From Caulobacter sp. 602-1 (lineage in GTDB: Bacteria > Pseudomonadota > Alphaproteobacteria > Caulobacterales > Caulobacteraceae), in contig NZ_RRYI01000003.1 in assembly GCF_003931565.1 (NCBI RefSeq), positions 558,001 through 622,000 of the forward strand: DNA of 64,000 bases, written 5' to 3'. A model generated the notes under the pieces. That model worked only from the letters and a program-made list of their open reading frames with translations. It had not been told where the DNA came from and ran no database searches. This document shows positions 32,805 to 41,200 of the stretch, piece by piece; position 1 is the first letter of the stretch, and each line of letters opens with the position of its first letter. Both the position numbers and the translations under genes were made by a program.

Positions 32805-34481
32805 ATGACCCGCGTTGCGCTCTACGCCCGTTATTCCGACGACAAGCAGTCGGCCAACTCGATCGAGGATCAGTTCCGCATCTGTCGGATGCACGCCGAC
32901 AAGCAGGGCTGGAAGATCGTGGAGACCTATTCCGACGCGGCGATTTCCGGATCGACAGTGATCTTCCGCCCCGGTGTCCAAGCCCTGATCCGCGACGCCT
33001 TGGCCGGCAAGTTCGAGATGGTGTTGGCCGAGGCGCTGGACCGGCTCAGCCGCGATCAGGAGGACATCGCCGCCGCCTTCAAGCGGTTGCGGTTCGCGGG
33101 CGTGCCGATCGTCACCCTATCCGAGGGCGAGATCACCGAGCTTCATGTCGGCCTCAAGGGCACGATGAACGCGCTGTTCTTGAAGGATCTGGCGGCCAAG
33201 ACCCATCGCGGCATCCGGGGGCGGGTGGAGTCGGGCAAGGTCGGATGCGGTAACGCCTACGGCTACCGGGTCGTGCGGACGGTCGACGCAGCGGGGCGCG
33301 TCTCGACCGGCGAGCGCGAGATCATCCCCGAGGAGGCGGAGGTCATCCGGCGCATCTTCCGCGACTACGCCGCCGGCAAGAGCCCGCGCCGTATCGCCAT
33401 CGAGCTGAATGAGGAGGGCGTCGTCTCGCCATGGGGCGGGCGGTGGAGCGACACCTCTATCCGGGGCAACCGGGCCTTGGGGTCAGGGATCATCAACAAC
33501 GAGTTCTATGTTGGCGAGATGATCTGGAACCGGCGTCGCCGGCTCAAGAACCCTGACACCGGCCGCATCACGTTGCGGTTCAATCCCGAGAGCGAATGGG
33601 TCCATGTGAAGGCCCCGCATCTTCAGATCGTCAGCGACGAGCTTTGGGCCGCCGCACGCGCCAAGCAGGCGAGCCTTGTCCATGTCTACGAAGAGAACAT
33701 GTCTAAGCGCGGCAAGGCCCTGGCCGCCATGCATCGGCCAAAGACGCTTCTATCGGGTTTGATCGTCTGCGGAGTCTGTGGCGGTTCAGTCGCCAAGCGG
33801 TCGAACAACCGGTTTGGCTGCTCCAACAACGCTCTTGGCAATGGTTGCTCCAATGGTCGAACGATCATTCGCGACCGGCTGGAGGAGCGGGTTCTCAAGG
33901 GCCTCAAGGAAAGTCTGGTGACCGGCGAGGCCATCGCTCAGGCGATGCGCTCCTACATCGAAGAAACCAACCGACTGAACCACCAACGCCGCGCCACGCG
34001 CGGCGGCGACGTGTTGCGGCTGGAGAAGGCCCACAAGGCCATCGACGGCATCGTCAGCGCCATCGAGGACGGTGGCTATACCCGGCCGCTCATGGAGCGG
34101 TTGAAGGGGCTAGAAACCGAGGTCGAAGCTCTGGAGGCCAAGCTCGCCGAACCGACGATCGACATGCCCGACCTGCACCCGAACATGGCCGAGCTATATC
34201 GGCGCAAGGTCCAGCGGCTCAGTGAAGCGCTCAGCCAGCCCGAGGAGCGCGACGAAGCCGCCCAAGCGTTGCGGGCGTTGATCAAAGAGATCATTCTCAC
34301 GCCCGGCCCTAACCGGGGCGAGATTTTCGCCGAGCTGCGCAGCGAATTCGAGACCGTCCTCCAGTGGTCGCAGGACGAGGGAGGCCAACGGTTTAGCGCC
34401 GTTGGCCGGTTTCTCGGCGGCCCGTTAGCCGTGACGGCGGACTCTCGGGCGTGTGTCGAGGACCCCGACATCGTGCTCTAG
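32805..34481 (+). CDS. large serine recombinase (558 aa)
   Basis: The resolvase domain has nucleophile Ser11 in 'LYARYSDDKQS', 'ALDRLSRDQED' and the long E-helix. It continues into a recombinase domain ('GNAYGYRV') and zinc ribbon ('CGVCGG', later Cys residues), with a coiled coil near 390-470. ATG 32805 with GGAGG upstream is preferred to ATG 32775. It is a different subgroup from the left-hand recombinase (11537-13207), so the two modules are related in design but not a recent duplication. Its stop codon lies inside a 52-bp spaced repeat. Confidence 0.9.
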   Translation: MTRVALYARYSDDKQSANSIEDQFRICRMHADKQGWKIVETYSDAAISGSTVIFRPGVQALIRDALAGKFEMVLAEALDRLSRDQEDIAAAFKRLRFAGVPIVTLSEGEITELHVGLKGTMNALFLKDLAAKTHRGIRGRVESGKVGCGNAYGYRVVRTVDAAGRVSTGEREIIPEEAEVIRRIFRDYAAGKSPRRIAIELNEEGVVSPWGGRWSDTSIRGNRALGSGIINNEFYVGEMIWNRRRRLKNPDTGRITLRFNPESEWVHVKAPHLQIVSDELWAAARAKQASLVHVYEENMSKRGKALAAMHRPKTLLSGLIVCGVCGGSVAKRSNNRFGCSNNALGNGCSNGRTIIRDRLEERVLKGLKESLVTGEAIAQAMRSYIEETNRLNHQRRATRGGDVLRLEKAHKAIDGIVSAIEDGGYTRPLMERLKGLETEVEALEAKLAEPTIDMPDLHPNMAELYRRKVQRLSEALSQPEERDEAAQALRALIKEIILTPGPNRGEIFAELRSEFETVLQWSQDEGGQRFSAVGRFLGGPLAVTADSRACVEDPDIVL

Positions 34482-34530
34482 AGGGCAGCTGCGTAGGCGT
34501 AGCTCTCCTCGTCATTCGATTCTGCGCACC
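34479..34530. repeat. 52-bp spaced repeat at recombinase 3' end, copy 1
   Basis: The pattern TAGAGGG-N5-GCGTAGGCGTAG-N14-CGATTCTGCGCRCC occurs here and at 37669-37720 with identical spacing, while the spacer bases differ. The first three bases are the recombinase stop codon. Candidate recombination site or conserved 3' gene end. Confidence 0.6.
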
Positions 34531-34685
34531 TACGCCAATCTGCGATTTTGTATCCAGCGGTACGCCAGAGCCGCCGAGAGTACGCCCGCTTCCTGGCGCG
34601 GCTGACGTCCGCGAAGGCGCGACTACACTTACGCAGTCGCGCCAAAACTGTGACACTGATCTCCATTCGACGCGGAGAGGTGGTG

Positions 34686-35273
34686 ATGTGGCCGAAGCTT
34701 GAGGAGTGGCGTCGTTGGAGCGCACTCGATAGGGCCAGCTATGTGGCGCAGTTGCTGGCACCGGTCGCGCTTGTCGTAAGCAGTGCCTTTTCGTTCCTGG
34801 GTTGGCAGGAGGCGAGACGGGCACTTGAGATCCAGCAGCAGATGTTCGCTTCACAGAACGGGCCTCTCCTTGAATTGGTAGGAGCCGAGTTCAGAAGCGA
34901 TGTGAGAGGCAACCTTGTCATGCAGGTGAAGAATATCGGTGCTTCCGATGCCCTGTCAGTCTGCTCGTCGCTGGTGCATTGGGGACACGAATGGGCGGAC
35001 AATAGCTGCGGTCCAAACTTCACGCCCACTGGCGCAATTTCCATAAAACGCGGCCGATCGCTCGGTCTTGTGGAAGAGGTTGGGATCTTAGAGTCGGCGA
35101 TAGGCTTCAAGCCTGTGAGCGCTCGGCTTGTTCCCCCCATGACATTGGATGTGTCCTGCCCAGAGGGGCAATCATCAGCCGTTTTAGTGCTTCATCTCGC
35201 CTACGCCGACTTCTTGAACAATGCCTCTCAAGGCGGCGGTCAGATTGTCGTGTGCGGTCCAAAACGACAGTAG
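34686..35273 (+). CDS. membrane-anchored hypothetical protein (195 aa)
   Basis: The ATG at 34686 follows GGAGAGG. One transmembrane helix (residues about 20-40, 'VAQLLAPVALVVSSAFSFLG') precedes a short basic region and a beta-rich soluble domain. It shares this architecture with the prophage protein at 2077-2589. Upstream frame extension to 34548 lacks a ribosome site. Function unknown. Confidence 0.65.
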   Translation: MWPKLEEWRRWSALDRASYVAQLLAPVALVVSSAFSFLGWQEARRALEIQQQMFASQNGPLLELVGAEFRSDVRGNLVMQVKNIGASDALSVCSSLVHWGHEWADNSCGPNFTPTGAISIKRGRSLGLVEEVGILESAIGFKPVSARLVPPMTLDVSCPEGQSSAVLVLHLAYADFLNNASQGGGQIVVCGPKRQ

Positions 35274-35456
35274 TCTAGACGGAGGGGATCACTTTTATGA
35301 GCAAACCAGTTCGCTCGGGCATGATCGAGGCGATCCTGGCCGGAGAGTGATCTTGAGCGAGCTAGGCGCGGTGACATCGCGCCGTCCGTCCCGTCGCTTG
35401 GATTTGCGCGGCCAGGCTAGACTGCCCGCGTTGACGTCGTGGCCGGGATTCGTGCG

Positions 35457-36284
35457 ATGCAGTTTCGACATGAGGCGCGCCAAGCGCTGGCGCGGGCCAA
35501 GGCGCTCTTGGCCCAAGGCGACGACCACGCCCTGCGCTATGCCGCCCTGGAGCTGCGGCTGACCCTTGAAGCGGGCGTCTATGACCGGTTGCACGACTAC
35601 CGCCGCGACGTTCCGCCGAGCGTTTACGAGGTTTGGCCGCCGCCCAAGGTGCTTCGCCTGCTGCTTGAGGTCGATCCGGATGCCGACCAGCCATCGACGG
35701 TGCGCATCACACGCCGGGGCGGAGGCGGCGACACCCCGGCCTCCGTAACCTTCTCCGAGACGCCGATCGACCGGTTCATGCTCAAGGGCAACTACGACGC
35801 CCTGGGCTCCTACCTTCATATGCCCACCCTCAAGCAGATCACCAAGGACGGCGGCCCCGACTTCGCCAAGCTCCGCAAGCGGTGCGAGGCGTTGGTGGCC
35901 CTGCTCGACCCGATGGTGACGCCGCTCAAGCAGACCTTCATCGGCGGGCGTTTCAGCCATTGCGGCTGCACACGCTGCGGGGCCGACATGCGCAAGCGCG
36001 TGCCACCCGGGGTTACAGGCGAGCTGGCGGCGGTCTGCCAGGGTTGCGAGGCGCCGTATCGCCTCTTCGTCGGCGATGACGACCCCGACCGATGGTCCGC
36101 CGTCAAATACGGCGCGCCTTGCCACCATGAGGGATGTGCGGGCGAGCACGGGATCTTCCCTGACGAACTGAAACAAGGTCATCGCTGGACCTGCGACCAA
36201 TGTGGCGGCGACAACGCGATCGACCTTGTTATCCTCGCCGTGTCGGACCCCGCCAAGGGCGACGACGGCGCGGGGGATCGCTAG
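35457..36284 (+). CDS. zinc-binding hypothetical protein (275 aa)
   Basis: The N-terminal helical half ('RQALARAKALLAQGDDHALRYAALEL') resembles helical-bundle segments seen in mobile-element proteins. The C-terminal half has three Cys clusters: 'CGCTRCGADM' with 'CQGCEAPY', 'CHHEGC' and 'CDQCGG', consistent with two or three zinc ribbons. ATG 35457 is preferred to GTG 35439. It precedes the protease gene by 147 bp. Function unknown. Confidence 0.65.
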   Translation: MQFRHEARQALARAKALLAQGDDHALRYAALELRLTLEAGVYDRLHDYRRDVPPSVYEVWPPPKVLRLLLEVDPDADQPSTVRITRRGGGGDTPASVTFSETPIDRFMLKGNYDALGSYLHMPTLKQITKDGGPDFAKLRKRCEALVALLDPMVTPLKQTFIGGRFSHCGCTRCGADMRKRVPPGVTGELAAVCQGCEAPYRLFVGDDDPDRWSAVKYGAPCHHEGCAGEHGIFPDELKQGHRWTCDQCGGDNAIDLVILAVSDPAKGDDGAGDR

Positions 36285-36431
36285 ACCCTCACGCCCCATC
36301 CGCTATACGCCAAAGCAGGACGTTGACAGCGCGCCGGCGCAGTCGGTCTAACAAGCTTGACCATCGCCCTAGCGGGGATCAGCTCGCGAGATGTCCGCCT
36401 CACGGGGTGGTGTCAGCCGGAGGATGAAACG

Positions 36432-37202
36432 TTGCTGACAGCGCAGGAGTGGCAAGTCATCAGTAGCCAAGTTACCGACGCGATGAACGTGCATGTGAAG
36501 CCGTTCGTCGCGCCTATCTCCGCGAGCATGGGCGCTGGCGGCCGTCACGTCGGCACGGGAACATATGTGACGCAGGGCGGGCGTCGTACCCTGCTGTCCT
36601 GCGAGCACGTCCTGGCGGTTGGCCGCCACTACCGCTTTTCTGGGTCGGAAAAAGTTTGGGGTCATCAAGCCGAATGGTCCTACGACAAAGCCCTGGATGT
36701 CGCTTTCCTCGATGTCCCAGACGAGCCCTGGGACGCTTTCCCACACGACGCGCAGGCGGTTCCCTATCAGCGCTTCGCAGAGCGCCACCACACGATCGGG
36801 AACGAGGAAATCCTGTTCTTTCGGGGCTACGCTGGGGAGAACAGCCAGTTCCTCGTCGACACCCTCGAAGCGAACGCCTCGGGCTACGGCACGCAGGAGG
36901 TCAGGGACACCGGCGATGGCGACCATTTCGAGATCTTTTGGGAGCCAACTTCGACCCGGTTGACGGCTGGGACCTCCGAGGAAGCTCGCCAGCGCGTGAA
37001 GTATCGTGATCCGCACGGTTTCAGCGGATCGCTCGTCTGGAACACCCGCTACTGCGAGGTGACCCGGGCAGGCGAAACCTGGGCGCCTGCCGAAGCCGTT
37101 GTCGTGGGGATGGTCCAGCAATGGCTACCCGGCGCAAAACGCCTGCGCGTGCTTCGTGTCGAGCATGTCCGAAATTGGCTGGATCTCCAGACGCCTGGAT
37201 AA
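36432..37202 (+). CDS. trypsin-like serine protease (256 aa, TTG start)
   Basis: A chymotrypsin-fold layout is visible: 'HVGTGTYV' strand, catalytic His in 'LLSCEHVLAV' (H59), Asp in 'KALDVAFLDV' (D89) and Ser in 'DPHGFSGSLVW' (S198). There is no signal peptide, so it should act in the cytoplasm, as do trypsin-like proteases of bacterial defence loci. TTG 36432 has GGAGG eight bases upstream; an earlier TTG (36357) would add 25 residues. A partner substrate is not evident, though the zinc protein before it is a candidate. Confidence 0.75.
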   Translation: MLTAQEWQVISSQVTDAMNVHVKPFVAPISASMGAGGRHVGTGTYVTQGGRRTLLSCEHVLAVGRHYRFSGSEKVWGHQAEWSYDKALDVAFLDVPDEPWDAFPHDAQAVPYQRFAERHHTIGNEEILFFRGYAGENSQFLVDTLEANASGYGTQEVRDTGDGDHFEIFWEPTSTRLTAGTSEEARQRVKYRDPHGFSGSLVWNTRYCEVTRAGETWAPAEAVVVGMVQQWLPGAKRLRVLRVEHVRNWLDLQTPG

Positions 37203-37302
37203 CCACCCCGTACAGACCTTCCCTCTGACCGCTTTCCGGCGTGGTGTCCGCGTCGGTTTAGGGCCTCACCGGACCGTGTCCGGGTCCGGTGAGGGAGCCA
37301 GT

Positions 37303-37560
37303 TCAAGTGCTGGCGAAATGACGCCTCTTTGCCGGCGGTGGACCCGTGCGAGGGTCGGACGTTGAGTCCTTGGCGCCGGTTTCAGCCCAACCGATTAAAT
37401 CGCTGGCTGCATACACCACTTTGCCTCCTAACTTTCGATAGCTAGGGCCTGACCCATAGGTGCGATATTTCTCCAAGGTGCGCGCCGAAAGGCGCAGCAG
37501 ATGCGCTGCCTCAACCGTCGTCAAATAGACGGGAAGAGGTTCAGTTTGGATGGGATCCAT
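37303..37560 (-). CDS. AlpA/excisionase-like HTH protein (85 aa)
   Basis: 'LTTVEAAHLLRLSARTLEKYR' followed by 'GSGPSYRKLGGKVVYAASDL' is the winged HTH of AlpA/HTH_17 proteins, used as excisionases or activators on mobile elements. The ATG at 37560 follows GAGGGG. It lies close to the second 52-bp repeat, consistent with a directionality factor near an element end. Confidence 0.8.
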   Translation of the reverse strand: MDPIQTEPLPVYLTTVEAAHLLRLSARTLEKYRTYGSGPSYRKLGGKVVYAASDLIGWAETGAKDSTSDPRTGPPPAKRRHFAST

Positions 37561-37667
37561 AATTTCCCCTCACACTGAGCGTCGGCCGTTAAGCGCAATC
37601 GACGCTGGTTGAGGGCTTGGAAGGTCTTCCCGCATACGAAGCCCCGGCGAATGCGGGAAATCGTACG

Positions 37668-38018
37668 TTAGAGGGTGATAGCGTAGGCGTAGTGATCGAG
37701 ACCTACCGATTCTGCGCGCCATTTTCCCGAATTAAACGAGACCGACAAAGCGTCCCACAGGTCCAGCTTGGCTGGAAACACGACACAATCGTCGACTTGG
37801 ATCTCGTGAGCGAACCGAAATAGCTGGCCGGCGGCGACAGGCACAAGGCCTGCTGTGCGCTCGGGATAGGTCTTGCTGTATTTTTCGCGGTTCGCCTTGA
37901 GAGCGCTGAGATCTCCCGCTTCGGGCCATCCGATCGCGATGCAGCTTCGATCAGCGAAAAGAGCCTCGGCGTCGCCGGTCTTCCCGGCGTGAATGCCCCA
38001 AACGGCCTGCTCCGCCAT
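37668..38018 (-). pseudogene. truncated Mrr-type restriction endonuclease, N-terminal domain only
   Basis: The first 80 residues ('VWGIHAGKTGDAEALF', 'IAIGWPEAGDLSALKANRE', 'AGQLFRFAHEIQVDDCVVFPAK') match the N-terminal domain I associate with Mrr-like restriction proteins, which normally continue for another 150-200 residues with a nuclease domain. Here the frame stops at 116 residues, and the last 17 codons fall in the 52-bp repeat (37669-37720). The gene was probably cut by insertion or recombination at the repeat. Its C-terminal part was not found in the window. Confidence 0.65.
37669..37720. repeat. 52-bp spaced repeat at end of Mrr fragment, copy 2
   Basis: This is the second copy of the pattern described at 34479-34530, 3,190 bp away. 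It begins three bases from the truncated gene's stop. The two copies bracket the membrane protein, zinc protein, protease and HTH genes. Confidence 0.6.
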
Positions 38019-38248
38019 AGGTGCGCCCCCTTACACCGCATCCTATAGATGAGCGAATTTGAGGCGCCAGCGGATAAGGCGCGGCCTGCTGCCATGGGCT
38101 GGCCTGTTTACCGGGTCCAGATGGCGGAGGTCAGCTTCCACGGCGGCGCTGCGCCAGTTGCAGACATTCAGAACCGCGCGGAACCCGACATAGATCCGCG
38201 TTGAGGAGCCGGGTCCGAACCGGGTGAACGATCCGGACCGGCATCCCC
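38019..38248. other. junction between accessory DNA and chromosomal locus
   Basis: No convincing gene. A 51-codon frame (38049-38204, plus) lacks a ribosome site. On the minus strand a short stretch reads 'RIYVGFRAVLNV', which could be a decayed C-terminus, but I cannot name it. Confidence 0.4.
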
Positions 38249-41200
38249 CTAGAACCGCTTGGCCGCTCCTATCCGGGCGGTCGCGGACGACTGGCGCTTG
38301 GCCAGTTCGCCGCCGAGATCGAGATCCAGCGACCAGCCGTTCTCGAAGCCCAGGCCGCTGCCGACGCCCAGGGTCACGCGATCCGTGGCCCACGCATCGC
38401 CCACCAGCTGATAGGACGCCCCATCCAGCCAGTCCGCATAGCGGATGCGCTGCGGATCCACCGCGGCGAACTCGTGCGAGTACTCGATCCGCACGCGCGG
38501 CGTGACCCTGACCTCGCCCATTTCGCGGTCGAACTGGACGCGGCCGCCGATGACGCCGACCAGCGAGTTCAGGCGACGCTTGTCGTAAGCCAGGGCATAG
38601 ACATCCGATCCGCGCTCGGCATAGGCGTCCAGCGTGGCGTCCAGCGCCTTGGCCCTCAGATACAGGGACCAGGTCACGTGGCGCGCCGCGCCGTCATAGC
38701 CGACCGTCAACGAACCGAACCGCAGGGAGGCGTCGCGCTCGCCGGTGACGATCGCCTGGCTGGCCGCGGTCGCGCGACGCGTATCAAAGGTCAGCCGGCC
38801 GACGCCCGCCACCGCGTCGACGAAGACGCCGGAAGCCGGATGGAGGCTGGCGTAGGTCGCCGCCGTCCAGCCATCGGCGTCTACCCGGCCCTTGCCGCCC
38901 GACAGCTTGGTGACGTCCGAGGCGTAGCCGCCGCCCACGCCGACGGTGATCGCCGGCGACAGTCGCACATCGCCGCCGCCGCTCACGCCCGAGGTCTGGA
39001 CCGTCAGCTTCGCCAGTCGCGTGTCGGCGTCGCGGCGGCCGACCGTGATCGCCCCGCCCGCCCAGACCTCGACCTGGCCGATGGGGCGCTGAGCCGGCCC
39101 CGCGCCTGGCTCGGCGGGACTTGCCGGACGCTCCCGGCAGGCGCGATCTTCTTCCGGCGTATGGGCGCGCTGGCGACACGCGTCCGCCTGGCCGACGCCC
39201 GAGACCAGGTTCAGGCCAAAGCCATCGCCGGACTGGCCGCCGTGCAGACTTTCAAGACGCCGTCCAAAATTGTCGAGCTGCGTCCCCGCGAAGCGACGAG
39301 CGGTCTCGGTCTGGGCGTCGTTGATCGCGCGAATGCTGGCGTCGGTGGTCAGATCGGGCCGCGCCTCGACCGTCAGGATCACGGTCAGCGGGTCCGACAC
39401 GCCCGAGCTATTGGTCAGGGTGTAGGTGAAGGTGATGTCGCCGGTGAACGCGCCTTTCGACGTGAACTCCAGCGCATAGGTGTGGGCCTCCGCCGAGCCG
39501 CCCTCGATCAGGCGGGCCGTACCGATCGCGGCCGCCGGCGTGGCGACCAGCGCCGCAGCCAGGAACGGACCGTCGGTCGCCGAGGCTGTCAGGTCGACGG
39601 TGACCTTGCGGCCGCCCATCGCGGTGACCTTCAGGATCGGAGCGGTCGGGGTCGATTTGATCACCTCGATATTGACGGTGGCGGGCGCCGAGACACCGCC
39701 AGGCCCGATGGCGATGAAGGTGAAGCTGTCACGGCCCACATAGCCCTTGTCGGCGGTATAGACGGCGGTGACCTCCGGGACGGCGGGCGCCGCCACCGCG
39801 CACAGACGCGCTCCGGCGTCACGCGCGGCCACCCGCGCCGCGGTGCGCACCAGCTCGACCTTGCCGTGTCGGGGCTGGGTGGCGATCTGGACGTCGGTGA
39901 CGATGCCCTTAACCAGGCTGGCCAGGTTGAAATTGACCTTGTCCACGACGATGGCCGCATCGCCGTTGGCGCCGGTTCCGCCCAGGCCACCGGTGACGCC
40001 GGTGTCGAGGGTCGCGGTAGGCGGCGGCTCGGCCGTGGGCGGCGGCGGGGGCAGGACGTTGAGCTTGACCGAGGCGGGGCTCGACTCACCCCAGGCGCCG
40101 GTGATTTTGAAGCTGAAACCGTCCGCGCCGATATAGCCGACCTCGGGCGTGTATTCCACGATCGGGCCGATCAGCGACACCGCGCCATGGGCCGGTTCGG
40201 ACTGCAGCGCCACGGCGTCGCCCGCGTTCAGGCTCGCCAGGGTAATGGTCGTGGCGGTGTTGTACGGCACGTCGATGGACTGATCCCTGGCCGCGACCGC
40301 CGAAGCGACCGTGAGGGCGAGCGTCTGGCCGGCCTTGGCGCCGTTGGCGTCGGTCACCTGAACCGTCACGGTGTAGGCGCCCACGGCTGTCGGCTTCCCC
40401 TTGATCGCGCCGCTCGCGTCCATCGTAAGGCCGGGCGGAAGCCCGCTGGCGGTGAAGGCATAGGGCGCCTTGCCGCCCTGGGCGGCGACGCTCCCGGCGA
40501 AGGTCTGGCCGACTGTCGCCGGACCAAGTGCGGTCGTGGTGATCGTCAGCGTCGCGGCGACATCGCCTTGATAGGACTGGCTAGCCGTCGTGTTTCGCGC
40601 GTCTGTCGCTTGAACCGTAAAGGCGTAGGGCCCTGCAGTGGTCGGAGTCCCGCTGATCGCGCCGGTCTGGCCATTGAGGCTGAGACCGGCAGGCAGGGCG
40701 CCGCTTGAGATCGAGAAGGTCACGGGCGCAGTCCCGCCCGTGGCGCCCACCGTCGCGGCATAGGGCGCGCCCATCACGGGGGTTGGCAGGCTGCCTGTGG
40801 TGATCGCGAGGGACTCGGCGATAGCGCCGCTATAGGCCCGGGTGGCGGTGACGCTATTGGCGTCGCTGGCCTGGATCGTGAAGCTGTATGCGCCGGCCGC
40901 GGTCGGTGCGCCGGTGATCGCGCCCGTCGAGGTGTTCAGCGACAAGCCCGCTGGCAAGCTCCCGGCCGAGACCGAGAAGGTCACCGGCGCCGTCCCGCCG
41001 GTCGAGGCGATTGCCTGGCTGTAGGGCTGGGTGAGGACCGGGGTGACGATCGCCGCAGTGGTGATCGAGATGCTGTTGCCGATCGCGCCGCTGTAGGCCT
41101 GGGTGGCGGTGACGCTGGCGCCGTCGCTGGCCTGGATCGTGAAGCTGTAAGCGCCCGCAGCCGTCGGCGTGCCGGTGATCGCGCCCGTCGAGGCATTCAG

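Noticed and set aside
34479..34530. tmRNA tag-like peptide encoded leftward (AESNDEESYAYAAAL)
   Set aside because: It resembles a proteolysis tag, but the second copy differs in the tag centre and no tRNA-like acceptor domain is visible, so a tmRNA call is not supported.
38049..38204. 51-residue plus-strand frame at the island/chromosome junction
   Set aside because: It lacks a ribosome site and any recognisable motif; mentioned only within the intergenic entry.
38474..40708. 744-residue plus-strand frame opposite the autotransporter
   Set aside because: This is the antisense of a repeat-rich high-GC gene; its Arg/Gly/Asp composition is typical shadow coding.
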